NCBI RefSeq assembly: GCF_900142575.1
Contig: NZ_FRBI01000012.1
Span: 1 to 64,000 of the forward strand
Length of the DNA: 64,000 bases
Origin: Actinacidiphila paucisporea
GTDB lineage: Bacteria; Actinomycetota; Actinomycetes; Streptomycetales; Streptomycetaceae
Reading direction: 5' to 3'
Shown here: one piece after another, positions 41,340 to 49,616 of the stretch
Layout: each line of letters opens with the position of its first letter
Numbering within the stretch: the stretch's first letter is position 1
The notes under the pieces: generated by a model
What the model was told of the DNA's origin: nothing
Database searches by the model: none
The model's input: the letters and a program-made list of their open reading frames with translations, nothing else
Program-made: the position numbers and the translations under genes

Positions 41340-42497
41340 GTGGAACTGCGGTACGGAACCAACCCTCAGCAGCACACGGCGAGCGCCGCGCCGGTGAGCG
41401 CGGGCGCATGGCCGGTCCGGGTGCTCAACGGCGAGCCGTCGTACATCAACCTGCTGGACGCGCTGAGCGGCTGGCAGCTGGTCAGGGAGGCGGCCGGGGC
41501 GCTGGGGCGGCCCGCGGCGGCGTCGTTCAAGCACGTCTCGCCGGCGGGAGCCGCGCTCGCCGGCCCGCTCGACCCCGCCACCGCCGCCCTCTACCGCGCC
41601 GATCCCGATGCCGGCCCGCTGACCAGCGCCTACGTACGCGCCAGGGACGCCGACCCGAAGTCGTCCTACGGTGACTTCGCCGCCGTGTCGCACCCGGTGG
41701 ACGAGGAACTGGCCGCGCTGCTGGCCCATGTGGTCTGCGACGGCGTCGTCGCGCCGGGCTATGCGCCGGGCACGGTGGCCGCCCTCAGCCGGAAGAAGAA
41801 GGGCCGCTTCCTGGTGCTGGAGGCGGACCCGCAGTTCGTGGCGCCGACGCAGGAGGACCGCGAGGTGCACGGGCTGCGGCTGACCCAGCAGCGCGACGAC
41901 GTACCGCTGCACGCGTCGCTGCTCGATGACGTGGTGTGCGGCGGACCGCTGCCCGAGGCCGCCGTGGAGGACCTGCTGCTGGGGCTCGCCGTGGTGCGCT
42001 ACACCCAGTCCAACTCGGTGTGCTACGTCCGTGACGGCGTCACGCTGGGCATAGGAGCCGGGCAGCAGGCGCGGGTGGACTGCACACGGCTGGCGGGGCT
42101 GAAGGCCGACAGCTGGTGGCTGCGACGGCATCCGGCGGTTTCGGCCCTGGACTTCGCGCCCGGTATACGCCGCCAGGACCGCGTCAACTGGCACGTGCGC
42201 TTCATCGAGGGGGACATGACCGACGACGAGCGCATCCGTTTCGACCGGGCGCTGGTGGCCCCCGCCGACCCCCTCACCGACGCGCAGCGCCGGGAATGGG
42301 GCGCCCGGCTGACCGGTGTGGCCTTCGCGTCCGACGGGGCCCTGCCCTTCCGCGACAACGTCGACCACGCGGCCCGCCACGGGGTGCGCTGGATCGCCGA
42401 GCCCGGCGGATCCATCCGTTCGGGTGACGTGGCGGAGGCCTGCCGCGAGCACGGCATCGCCCTGGCGCACACCAGGCTGCGGCTCTTCCGGCACTGA
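41340..42497 (+). CDS. Stand-alone AICAR transformylase (PurH C-domain only), 385 aa
   Basis: Phosphoribosylaminoimidazolecarboxamide formyltransferase moves formyl from 10-formyl-THF to AICAR. The usual N-terminal IMP cyclohydrolase domain is absent: the protein starts at YGTNPQQ. Catalytic Lys-His in SFKHVSPAG (near residue 63), KSSYGDFAAVS (near 102-112), YTQSNSVCYVRDG (near 221-233) and SDGALPFRDNVD (near 330) are intact. GTG 41340 follows a good SD. The riboswitch shows that it answers ZMP/ZTP. The IMP cyclohydrolase step must come from another gene or a second full PurH. Confidence 0.93.
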   Translation: MELRYGTNPQQHTASAAPVSAGAWPVRVLNGEPSYINLLDALSGWQLVREAAGALGRPAAASFKHVSPAGAALAGPLDPATAALYRADPDAGPLTSAYVRARDADPKSSYGDFAAVSHPVDEELAALLAHVVCDGVVAPGYAPGTVAALSRKKKGRFLVLEADPQFVAPTQEDREVHGLRLTQQRDDVPLHASLLDDVVCGGPLPEAAVEDLLLGLAVVRYTQSNSVCYVRDGVTLGIGAGQQARVDCTRLAGLKADSWWLRRHPAVSALDFAPGIRRQDRVNWHVRFIEGDMTDDERIRFDRALVAPADPLTDAQRREWGARLTGVAFASDGALPFRDNVDHAARHGVRWIAEPGGSIRSGDVAEACREHGIALAHTRLRLFRH

Positions 42498-42518
42498 CCA
42501 GGCCGCGGCCCGGCCCCG

Positions 42519-43436
42519 TCAGCCGCCGTAGGCGCCGTGCCGTCCCTCGCCGGCGGCGAAACGGGCCGCACCCCTGGCCGCCTCGGCCAGCGAGATACGG
42601 CCGTGGGCCAATTCCACGGCCAGGGCGGCGTCCTCGGGCAGGCCCTGCCCTTCGAGCAGGGCCAGGCGGTCGTGCCGCAGACAGGTCTGCGGGAAGGCGG
42701 CGATCTGCGCGGCGAGCTGCTCGGCGGCGGCACGGGCGGTGCCCGTGGGGACGACGCGGTCGGCGAGACCGATGGCCAGTGCCTCAGCCGCGTCGACCGG
42801 GCGGCCGGTGAGGACCAGGTCCATGGCGCGGCCCGCCCCGATCAGCCGCGGCAGCCGTACGGTGCCGCCGTCGATCAGCGGGACGCCCCAGCGGCGGCAG
42901 AAGACGCCGAAGATCGCGGACTCCTCCGCGACCCGCAGGTCGCACCACAGGGCCAGTTCGAGGCCGCCCGCCACGGCGTGGCCCGACACGGCGGCGATGA
43001 CCGGCTTCCCGAGGCGCATCCTGGTCGGCCCCATCGGACCGTCGCCATCCGCCACGTTACCCCCGTGTGCCGCCGCGTGACCATGTGCCAAGTCTTCGCT
43101 ATGGACCGAGCCTTCGCCATACGCTGAGGCTCCGCTATGTACCGAGCCCAGGGTGTCCGCGGCAGCGATGTCGGTGACGCGGTTGCCGCGGTCGGTGCCG
43201 ATGGCCTTGAGGTCCGCGCCCGCACAGAAGGTGCCGCCCTCGCCCCAGAGCACCGCGACGGCCGCTTCGTCGTCGGCGTCGAAGGCGCGGAAGGCGTCGG
43301 CGAGCGCCCGTGCGGTGGGGCCGTCCACGGCGTTGCGGGCCGCGGGCCGGGACAGCACGACGGTGGTCACCGCGCCCTTGCGCACGGTCCGCACGGTCGG
43401 CCCACGGCCGTCCCGCGGCTGGGATGGTTGCGGCAT
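42519..43436 (-). CDS. Crotonase-family protein with a His-rich insertion, 305 aa
   Basis: An enoyl-CoA hydratase/isomerase fold: GGTFCAGADLKAIG near residue 65 and SGHAVAGGLELALWCDLRV near 155 (Glu in GGLEL kept) give the oxyanion hole. The second region FGVFCRRWGVPLIDGGTVRL lacks the usual catalytic Glu (PE replaced), a pattern known in a diverged crotonase subgroup. Between GADLKAIG and LGKPVIAAV there is an extra stretch of about 50 residues rich in His/Ser/Ala/Gly, lower in GC and containing a 12-residue repeat. Start MPQPSQP. It lies 26 bp downstream of the XRE-cupin gene. Confidence 0.85.
   Translation of the reverse strand: MPQPSQPRDGRGPTVRTVRKGAVTTVVLSRPAARNAVDGPTARALADAFRAFDADDEAAVAVLWGEGGTFCAGADLKAIGTDRGNRVTDIAAADTLGSVHSGASAYGEGSVHSEDLAHGHAAAHGGNVADGDGPMGPTRMRLGKPVIAAVSGHAVAGGLELALWCDLRVAEESAIFGVFCRRWGVPLIDGGTVRLPRLIGAGRAMDLVLTGRPVDAAEALAIGLADRVVPTGTARAAAEQLAAQIAAFPQTCLRHDRLALLEGQGLPEDAALAVELAHGRISLAEAARGAARFAAGEGRHGAYGG
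43063..43165. repeat. Lower-GC insert with internal repeat in crotonase gene
   Basis: Within the crotonase gene, CGCTATGGACCGAGCC (43097-43112) recurs as CGCTATGTACCGAGCC (43133-43148), one mismatch, 36 bp apart (12 codons). On the coding strand these give the repeats GSVHSGASAYGE and GSVHSEDLAHGH. Base composition is visibly lower in GC than flanking sequence. Confidence 0.7.
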
Positions 43437-43462
43437 GGTGGCGGCTCCGTCCGGCCTGCGGA

Positions 43463-44056
43463 TCAGCGGTGCTCCGAGACGAGCACCGCGAGGGTGTCCG
43501 GCTCCAGCGCCCGGAAGACGTGGGCGAGGTCGCCCGGATAGGCGACGTAGTCGCCGGGGGCGAGTTCGACCGGGTCCTCCGCGATGCCGACCAGCGCGCG
43601 GCCGGTGCTGAGCACCACGTGCTCGACGACTCCGGGCATGTGCGGGTCCGACTCGCGGGCGGTGCCGGGCTCGGCGGACACCAGGTAGATGTCGCGCCGG
43701 GTGTGGGGCGGGGACGAGGCGAGGAGGGTGGCGACGTAATCGGCGCGTTCCGCCCTGAAGGCGGGGCCTTCGCCGGCCCTGATGATCTGCACCCGGGGCC
43801 GCGGTGGTTCCACGAGCTGGGCGAACGGGACGTCGAGGGTGACGCTGAGCGCCCACAGCGTCTCCACGCTCGGATTGCCGGTGCCGGATTCGAGTTGCGA
43901 AAGTGTCGACTTGGCGATGCCTGCGCGGCGGGCGACCTCGGCGAGCGACAGGCCCGCGCGCCGCCGTTCGCGTTGGAGCGAGGCGGCTATGACGGCACGC
44001 GGGGGTCCGCCGGGAGAGTTCTCGTCGTGTGCCACACCCGCTCCTTCGTTCGCCAC
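43463..44056 (-). CDS. XRE HTH plus cupin regulator, 197 aa
   Basis: An HTH_3 domain occupies residues 20-75 (RRAGLSLAEVARRAGIAKST, then SQLESGTGNPSVETLWAL). A cupin domain follows about 110-195 (EHVVLSTGRALV and DYVAYPGDLAHVFRALEPD). Such regulators sense small ligands; those next to azlCD control amino-acid export. It is divergent from azlCD with a 90-bp spacer containing GTTCG/CGAAC palindromes. The crotonase gene follows on the same strand. Confidence 0.88.
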   Translation of the reverse strand: MANEGAGVAHDENSPGGPPRAVIAASLQRERRRAGLSLAEVARRAGIAKSTLSQLESGTGNPSVETLWALSVTLDVPFAQLVEPPRPRVQIIRAGEGPAFRAERADYVATLLASSPPHTRRDIYLVSAEPGTARESDPHMPGVVEHVVLSTGRALVGIAEDPVELAPGDYVAYPGDLAHVFRALEPDTLAVLVSEHR

Positions 44057-44068
44057 AGAAGTCGATGT

Positions 44069-44133
44069 GTTCGTCTTGACGAACGACTTCCTCGGTGTTC
44101 AGTATAGGCGGCGATGCGTTCGATATGGCGAAC
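44069..44133. promoter_or_regulatory. Two GTTCG/CGAAC palindromes in the XRE-azlC divergent region
   Basis: Site 1 is GTTCGT-CTTG-ACGAAC at 44069-44084 (6-bp arms). Site 2 is GTTCG-ATATGG-CGAAC at 44118-44133 (5-bp arms). Both lie between the divergent starts (44056 and 44147), with half-sites also at 44047-44052. They are the expected operators of the XRE-cupin regulator. Site 2 overlaps an alternative azlC ATG at 44114, so the true azlC start is more likely 44147. Confidence 0.7.
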
Positions 44134-44146
44134 AAAAAGAGCGTCA

Positions 44147-44824
44147 ATGTACGGACTGACGCCGGATGTTGCCCTGGTGTGCGCCGCCGACGCGGTGGTC
44201 GGCGCCTCCTTCGGCGCCATCGCAGTCGGGCTCGGCCTGCCCCCCTGGCTGCCGATGCTGATGTCGGTGGTTGTCTTCGCCGGGGCCGCGCAGTTCCTCT
44301 TCGTCGGCCTGGTGGCCGCGGGCGGCAGTCCGATCGCCGCTGTCGCCGCCGGCTTGCTGGTCAACGCCCGTCATGTGCCGTTCGGCTTCGCAGTGGGCGA
44401 CGTGTTCGGCACGGGATGGCTGCGGCGGATCGTCGGCAGCCACCTGATGGTCGACGAGACAGTGGCCTTCACGCTGGCGCAGCACGAGCCGGCGCGCCGG
44501 CGTACGGCGTACTGGCTCTGCGGGACCGGGCTGTTCCTCAGCTGGAATGCCGGCGTGGTGCTGGGCACCTATGGCGGGCAGGCGGTGGGCGACACCGACG
44601 CCCTCGGTCTCGACGCGGCCTTCCCCGCGGTGCTGCTCGCGTTGCTGCTGCCGTCGCTGGGGACGCCGCGGACCCGGCGGGCGGCACTCGCGGGGGCACT
44701 GATCGCGCTGGCCGTGACCCCCTTCCTGCCCGCCGGCCTGCCCGTACTGCTCGCGTTGGCCGGCGTCGCGGTGGCCGGGGCGGAGCGCGACGGGCAGTCG
44801 GTCGCCGCCGGGAGCCCGCAATGA
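44147..44824 (+). CDS. azlC: AzlC family branched-chain amino acid exporter subunit, 225 aa
   Basis: AzlC/BrnF membrane protein, with about 6-7 hydrophobic helices (DAVVGASFGAIAVGLGLPPW, VVVFAGAAQFLFVGLVAAG, LLVNARHVPFGFAVG) and the conserved NARH motif near residue 62-66. It partners with AzlD in branched-chain amino acid efflux. The reading frame also offers ATG 44114, but that codon falls in the operator. ATG 44147 is preferred. It overlaps azlD by ATGA (start 44821). Confidence 0.9.
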   Translation: MYGLTPDVALVCAADAVVGASFGAIAVGLGLPPWLPMLMSVVVFAGAAQFLFVGLVAAGGSPIAAVAAGLLVNARHVPFGFAVGDVFGTGWLRRIVGSHLMVDETVAFTLAQHEPARRRTAYWLCGTGLFLSWNAGVVLGTYGGQAVGDTDALGLDAAFPAVLLALLLPSLGTPRTRRAALAGALIALAVTPFLPAGLPVLLALAGVAVAGAERDGQSVAAGSPQ

Positions 44825-45144
44825 GCAGCGGAACCGACCTGGTCGTCGCCACCGCGGTCCTGGGCGCGGGCACCTTCGCCTTCCGCTTCGCGGGTCCCGT
44901 GCTGCGCTCGCGGGTGGCGCTGCCCGCCCGCGCGGAGCGGTTGCTCACGGTCGCGGTGGTGGTGCTGCTCGCCGCCCTGGTCGCCACCTCGGCACTGACC
45001 GACGCGCACAGCTTCGCAGGACCCGCCCGGCCCGCCGGAGTGGCGGTCGGTGCGCTGTGCGCCTGGCGCAAGGCCCCCTTCCTCGTGGTGGTCCTCGCCG
45101 CGGCGGCGACCACGGCCGCTCTGCGGCTGCTCGGCATGCCCTGA
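44821..45144 (+). CDS. azlD: AzlD-domain protein, 107 aa
   Basis: Small membrane protein with about four helices and the AzlD-like pattern GAGTFAFRFAGPVL near residue 15-28. It starts with ATG at 44821, sharing its first bases with the azlC stop (ATGA), the usual azlCD coupling. AzlC and AzlD together export branched-chain amino acids and analogues. It is followed by a short GC hairpin. Confidence 0.88.
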   Translation: MSSGTDLVVATAVLGAGTFAFRFAGPVLRSRVALPARAERLLTVAVVVLLAALVATSALTDAHSFAGPARPAGVAVGALCAWRKAPFLVVVLAAAATTAALRLLGMP

Positions 45145-45145
45145 A

Positions 45146-45160
45146 CCCGCGGGCCGCGGG
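45146..45160 (+). terminator. Terminator after azlCD
   Basis: CCCGCG-GGC-CGCGGG, 6-bp stem, begins 2 bp after the azlD stop. No T-tract. Confidence 0.55.
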
Positions 45161-45289
45161 ATCGGCGGCAAGGTGGCCGAACTCAGAGGTGACAGCAGGA
45201 ATGCAGGCCGTGTTACGTGTCATGTCTCCGTCGCTTCATACGCGGACGTCACCGTCCTGACGGAGAGCCACCCCCACAGGAGGACACCC

Positions 45290-46384
45290 GTGACCGGTCC
45301 GCTGACCCGCCGTTCGACGTTCCGCCCGCGCGCCATCGCGCGCACCGCCGCGCTCGGCGCGCTCGCCGCATGCCTCGCCTTCACCGTGGCCGGCCCCGGC
45401 AGCGCGTCGGCTGCCGACACCGGCGCGCTGCCGTTTTCCGGCACCACCACGTCCGGGCTGCACAACACCTACGACCCCGCCGCGTTCAGCTACCTGGCGC
45501 AGGCCCTGGACTCGGGCACATCCATGATCGAACTGGACGTGTGGGACGACTTCCTGACCCAGGAATGGAAGGTCAGCCACTCCAACCCGACCGGGAACAG
45601 CAACAACTGCGTCAACGCCTCCTCCGCGGCCCAGCTCTACACCGGCGGGGCGAACAAGAACCTCGAGAGCTGCCTCGACGACGTGCGGGTGTGGCTCGGC
45701 GCGCATCCCGGGCACGGCCCGCTGATCATCAAGCTGGAGATGAAGGCGGGCTTCCAGGCCACCTTCGGGATGAGCCCGGCCAAGCTCGACCAGTCCATCA
45801 GCGCCCATCTGGGCACCCTGGTGTTCAAGCCGAACGACCTGCTCAACAAGCCGGGCGGCGGGCAGTACGCCACCCTCGACGCGGCCGCGAGCGCCGGCAA
45901 CTGGCCCACCCGCGCCCAGCTCGCGGGCAAGGTGCTACTCGAGGTCATCCCCGGCACGGTCGAGGAGGCCAACCCCACCGACTCGCTGTGGACCGACAGC
46001 GAATACGCGGGCTACTTGCGGGACCTGCACAACCAGGGGAAGACCGCGCAGGCGAACGTCTTCCCGTCGGTGCACAACGCCCAGGCGGGTGACCCCAGGA
46101 CGCGCTACTCGGACACCTCCCTGCGGCCGTGGTTCGTGGCCTTCGACGGCGACGCCGCCACGTATCTGAACGGCAGTATCGACACGGGCTGGTACGACAC
46201 CCACCACTACCTGCTCTTCATGACGGACTCGCAGAACGTGGCGCCCGCCCTGGACGACGTGAACCCCGCGCCGGCCGACGCCCAGGCCAGGGTCGCGCAA
46301 CTCGCCAAGGCACACGCCACCGTGGCCTCCAACGACTGGAAGGGCCTGCCCCAGGTCCAGTCGCTGGTGCTGCCGCGCGGCTGA
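45290..46384 (+). CDS. Secreted PI-PLC-like phosphodiesterase, 364 aa
   Basis: The N-terminus has basic residues, a hydrophobic stretch (ALGALAACLAFTVAGPG) and an AXA site (SASAA, about 40), so Sec or Tat export is likely. The mature part is the calcium-dependent PI-PLC-type TIM barrel: LHNTYDPAAFSYL (catalytic His near 58), MIELDVWDDF near 78, WKVSHSNPTGN (second His near 95) and LIIKLEMKA near 146. It should cleave phosphatidylinositol-like or related phosphodiesters outside the cell. GTG at 45290, with AGGAGG before it, is chosen. Confidence 0.86.
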   Translation: MTGPLTRRSTFRPRAIARTAALGALAACLAFTVAGPGSASAADTGALPFSGTTTSGLHNTYDPAAFSYLAQALDSGTSMIELDVWDDFLTQEWKVSHSNPTGNSNNCVNASSAAQLYTGGANKNLESCLDDVRVWLGAHPGHGPLIIKLEMKAGFQATFGMSPAKLDQSISAHLGTLVFKPNDLLNKPGGGQYATLDAAASAGNWPTRAQLAGKVLLEVIPGTVEEANPTDSLWTDSEYAGYLRDLHNQGKTAQANVFPSVHNAQAGDPRTRYSDTSLRPWFVAFDGDAATYLNGSIDTGWYDTHHYLLFMTDSQNVAPALDDVNPAPADAQARVAQLAKAHATVASNDWKGLPQVQSLVLPRG

Positions 46385-46416
46385 GCCGGCCATCCGGCGA
46401 TTCGCCGCCCCTGACA

Positions 46417-46449
46417 GCGCCCCGCGGTGGTCGGTCCGCCGCGGGGCGC
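46417..46449 (+). terminator. Terminator after PI-PLC-like gene
   Basis: An 11-bp stem GCGCCCCGCGG/CCGCGGGGCGC encloses an 11-nt loop, 33 bp after the stop. It lies between convergent genes. Confidence 0.8.
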
Positions 46450-46505
46450 ACGGGCCGATCCGCACGCGGGCGGCGGGACCGCGGGCCCGGCCGGCTCCGC
46501 CGGGG

Positions 46506-46895
46506 CTACGCCTCGGGGCCCGGCCGGCAGGCGGTCGGGCTGAGGTGCACCGCCGCGAGCTTCCAGTCGGCGCCGTCCGCGACGATCATCTGGGTGACGC
46601 GGAAGTGGCCGTCCGCGTCCCGCCCGTCGTAGATGCTCTGCTGGCCCTGCACACCCACCGCGATCGCCGCCCGCCCGTGCCTGCGGACCGTGACCTCTTC
46701 CCAGGTGAAGTCGTCGTGTATGAGCGCGCCGGAGGCATAGCGGTCGATCCACTGCTTCTTGTCCAGGACGAAGCCGTGCGGACCCACCGCGGTGAAGTCG
46801 TCGGTGAGCAGCGCGTCCAGTGCGGCGACGTCGCCCAGCCGCTCGGCTTCGGTCCACCGCCGCGCGAAGTCGGCCAGCCCCCGGTCGTCGTCCAT
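46506..46895 (-). CDS. SnoaL-like/NTF2-fold protein, 129 aa
   Basis: It is a cone-shaped NTF2 fold of the DUF4440/SnoaL type: FARRWTEAERLGDVAALDALLTDDFTAVGP near residue 10-38 (in part), YASGALIHDDFTWEEVTV near 56, and a final VTQMIVADGADWKLAAVHLS. No catalytic set is clear; many members are small-molecule-binding or isomerase-like. ATG at 46895 is chosen over a longer start at 46976. No operon partner is near. Confidence 0.82.
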   Translation of the reverse strand: MDDDRGLADFARRWTEAERLGDVAALDALLTDDFTAVGPHGFVLDKKQWIDRYASGALIHDDFTWEEVTVRRHGRAAIAVGVQGQQSIYDGRDADGHFRVTQMIVADGADWKLAAVHLSPTACRPGPEA

Positions 46896-47079
46896 GCCGT
46901 TGCCTCCATTGCACGCGGGGAGAGTCGGACGATCCCTCTTGCCCTCTAGACTCCCGCAACGGCACGGATGTGACATCGACCTGCGGTAGGTCTTCCGCCT
47001 ACTCCCGCGGTCAGCGCCGGCACCCTGATGGCGTACTCCCCCGGGAGTAACGGCCGGTGCGCGCCCCGCGACGGCGGGC

Positions 47080-48003
47080 TCAGGTCGCCAGCGAGCCGCG
47101 GTCGCCCATGACGATCACCGGGTGGTCGGCGGGCAGAAGGGTGTGCAGCAGGTCGACCATGTGGGCGGCCGAGATGCTGACGCAGCCGTGGGTCGGGCCG
47201 CCGTGGTCCACGTGCACCCAGATGCCTCCGCCGCGGCCCGCGCCCAGCGGCTGCGTACTGTCGAGCGGCGACCTGCCGGGGACGCGGTTGTAGTCGATCG
47301 CGATGACGTAGTCGAAGGCTTCGTCGAGGGGTTCGCCGTCGAAGCCGACGCCGCCCGCCCGGAAGTCGGCGGATTGATGGTACGGCAGCTTCGCGCCGGG
47401 GTCGGGGTCGAAACCGCCCGCGTCGCTGAGCGTGTACACCCCGATGGGGCTGTGCAGGTCGCCCACGTGGTGCCCGGCCGTCCAGCCGCGCAGCGCGTTG
47501 TGCGCGGCCCAGGCCGTGCCCGGACGCCAGCGGCCGGTACCGGTCCTGGTCCACAGGGTCACCACGGTGTCGGAGGAATTCTTCGCCTTGCCAGAGGCGA
47601 CGAGCACCTGGCGGGTGGTGGCGGGGATCGCCGCGCGGGTCCTGGGGCCGAGACCGGCGATCGTCGCCGACGAGCCGTCGGGGGCGGCCTGGTTCGCGTG
47701 CGCCGCGGCAGCGCCGGGCGGTGCGGAAGCGCCCGGCGCACCGGCGTTCGCACGGCCCGCGGTGTCCGCGGCAGCGGTGCCGCTGTGCCGGGCCACGACC
47801 GCGTAGCCGGCGCCCACCATCGCGAGCCCGGCCACGCCGACCGCCACCAGGGCCATCGTGCGCCGCCTGCGGCGGGGCCGGCGGTGCCGGTTGCGGTCGC
47901 GCCCTTCGGCGTCGCGGTCGCGGCCGCCGTCGGCGTCGGGACCGTTCGCCGGTGTCGGCCTGCGGTCGGCATATGCGTCGGAGGGTGTGGCACTCATCGG
48001 CAT
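47080..48003 (-). CDS. L,D-transpeptidase (YkuD), membrane-anchored, 307 aa
   Basis: A cytoplasmic basic stretch rich in Arg (RRPRRRRRT) is followed by one membrane helix (about 50-68), an Ala/Gly-rich linker, and a YkuD catalytic domain from about residue 150. The active-site motif WVHVDHGGPTHGCVSI has the catalytic Cys and His near 275-285. It should form 3-3 cross-links or attach proteins to peptidoglycan, outside the membrane. Start at ATG 48003 (second Met two codons later). The extreme Ala/Gly linker is ordinary for cell-wall enzymes. Confidence 0.88.
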   Translation of the reverse strand: MPMSATPSDAYADRRPTPANGPDADGGRDRDAEGRDRNRHRRPRRRRRTMALVAVGVAGLAMVGAGYAVVARHSGTAAADTAGRANAGAPGASAPPGAAAAHANQAAPDGSSATIAGLGPRTRAAIPATTRQVLVASGKAKNSSDTVVTLWTRTGTGRWRPGTAWAAHNALRGWTAGHHVGDLHSPIGVYTLSDAGGFDPDPGAKLPYHQSADFRAGGVGFDGEPLDEAFDYVIAIDYNRVPGRSPLDSTQPLGAGRGGGIWVHVDHGGPTHGCVSISAAHMVDLLHTLLPADHPVIVMGDRGSLAT

Positions 48004-48123
48004 GATCCTCGCAAACACCCGGTTCTCATCCGTCACCCAGCCCCCACAGACGCCCGATTCATCCCGCACATCCGCATTTCGTATGCCTCGTAAGAGCGGC
48101 GGGCGACGCCCACCGCGTCGGAT

Positions 48124-48816
48124 TCACGCCTCCTTGAGCAGTTCCGCGGCGACTTCGCGCGGACGGCTGAGCGCCAGCAGGTGGCCGCCGGGCAGCACCT
48201 CGACGTCGATGCCGAGCCTTTCGCGCACGACTTCCCGCTGGAATTCCAGCGGGAAGAAGCGGTCGTCGCGGCCCTGGAGGAAGCGGGTGGGCAGGTCCGG
48301 CCAGGCCTTCAGGGGCCAAGGCTGGGCGAAGAGGGCAGCGGGCGGCCCGGCCTGGGGGGCCGCCAGTGCCTCGTCGGTGACATCGGCCGGCACGTCGTGG
48401 AAGAAGTCCGTGCGCGGGTCGAACTCGGCGTCCGCGCCGCGGCCGATCGCCTCCGCGTACGCGGATCTGGCCGCTGCCTGCCCGGTGACGCCCCACCAGT
48501 CCCCCGCGGTCTCACCGGGACGCGGCACCATCGCGTTGACGAGCACGATCCGGTCGACGGGGACGCGGTCGCAGATCAGGGGCGCGGAGAAGCCGCCGAG
48601 CGACTGGGCGACCAGGACGACGGGGCCTTGCGGGTCGGGTGCCGTGGTGCGCACGGCGTCGACGATCGCGTCCGCGAACGCGTCGAGCCCCGCGGAGTCG
48701 TCGCTCGGCAGGTCGACGGTGACCACCGTGTGGCCGCGGTCGCGGAGCTCCGGTACTACCAGATGCCAATACCAGGCGGTGCCGTCGGCACCCGGTACGA
48801 GGATGTACGTCGCCAT
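48124..48816 (-). CDS. Alpha/beta hydrolase, 230 aa
   Basis: The fold starts MATYILVPGADGTAWYW with an oxyanion glycine region, then nucleophile elbow VAQSLGGFSAP (Ser near 77), acid Asp near GRDDRFFPL (about 195) and catalytic His in LPGGHLLALSRP (about 215). It is most like small esterase/methylesterase (EST/MES)-type hydrolases. Substrate unknown. ATG 48816 is chosen. It is divergent from nothing and upstream lies the SRPBCC gene on the same strand. Confidence 0.86.
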   Translation of the reverse strand: MATYILVPGADGTAWYWHLVVPELRDRGHTVVTVDLPSDDSAGLDAFADAIVDAVRTTAPDPQGPVVLVAQSLGGFSAPLICDRVPVDRIVLVNAMVPRPGETAGDWWGVTGQAAARSAYAEAIGRGADAEFDPRTDFFHDVPADVTDEALAAPQAGPPAALFAQPWPLKAWPDLPTRFLQGRDDRFFPLEFQREVVRERLGIDVEVLPGGHLLALSRPREVAAELLKEA

Positions 48817-48865
48817 GACCCAGACCGTAGCGCGCTTGCGCGCGGGCGGGCGCGAGCCGGGCCCG

Positions 48866-49594
48866 TCATGTGTACACCCGGCCGAGCCAGCCGCTCCAGT
48901 CGGCCCCGATGCGGTCGCCGTCCGCACCAGCGGCGAAGTCGTGGACGGCCACGCCGACTGTGCCGCCCCAGTGGTTGCGGCCGAAGAAGCGGTACATCGC
49001 GTCGCCGGTGCGCAGACCGAAGAAATACTCGTCCCGGTAGTCGACCACGGCCGGAACACGGCCGGCGCCGGGCAGGTCGACGTCGACCGCCGCACCCCGG
49101 GTCGCGCCGGCCGGCAGGCCGAGCGCCAGCCAGGACCGCTCGAGGGCATCGGGGGTGCCGGACCCGGCCGGCCCGGTCACCGAGGCGTAGGCGGCGGCGC
49201 GGCCGTTGAAGTGCGCCAGGTACTGGCCGAGGGTGTGCAGGTAGAAGTCGGTGTGGCGGTTGGCGCCGTCGTACTGGTTGTCCCAGTCGTCGACGAAGAT
49301 TCCGCTGTGCACATAGCGCACCCATGAACCGCCGCCGTCCCGGGGCTCGATGAGGTGGTCGAGCTGGTTGAGGGTCTGCCCGTGCACGCCGTCGGGCATC
49401 TCGGCGCGCGCGGTCAGCCGGGTCGGCGGGTCCCACGCGGTGATGGTGGCGCCGAAGGGCGCGGCGCCACCCGTCTTCGGTTCGTACTCCGAAGGCCACA
49501 GCCAGCCGGCGGCGCCGGTGGTGAGGGCGGCGAAGACCTCCTCAGGGGCCGACTCGACCTCGAACTCGCGGATGATCTCGAACGGCTTCGACAT
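48866..49594 (-). CDS. SRPBCC (AHSA1-like) protein, 242 aa
   Basis: An N-terminal AHSA1-type domain (MSKPFEIIREFEVESAPEEVF onward; GWLWPSEYEPKTGGAAPFGATITAWDPP near 33-60, in part) binds hydrophobic small molecules in its cavity; the C-terminal part (from about 150) is extra and Trp/Gly-rich. Third gene of an operon behind ArsR and a DHFR-fold protein, it may be linked to a small-molecule stress. Start MSKPFE at 49594 rather than the longer frame. Function unassigned. Confidence 0.82.
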   Translation of the reverse strand: MSKPFEIIREFEVESAPEEVFAALTTGAAGWLWPSEYEPKTGGAAPFGATITAWDPPTRLTARAEMPDGVHGQTLNQLDHLIEPRDGGGSWVRYVHSGIFVDDWDNQYDGANRHTDFYLHTLGQYLAHFNGRAAAYASVTGPAGSGTPDALERSWLALGLPAGATRGAAVDVDLPGAGRVPAVVDYRDEYFFGLRTGDAMYRFFGRNHWGGTVGVAVHDFAAGADGDRIGADWSGWLGRVYT

Positions 49595-49616
49595 GACGGA
49601 CCACTCTTCCTCGGGG

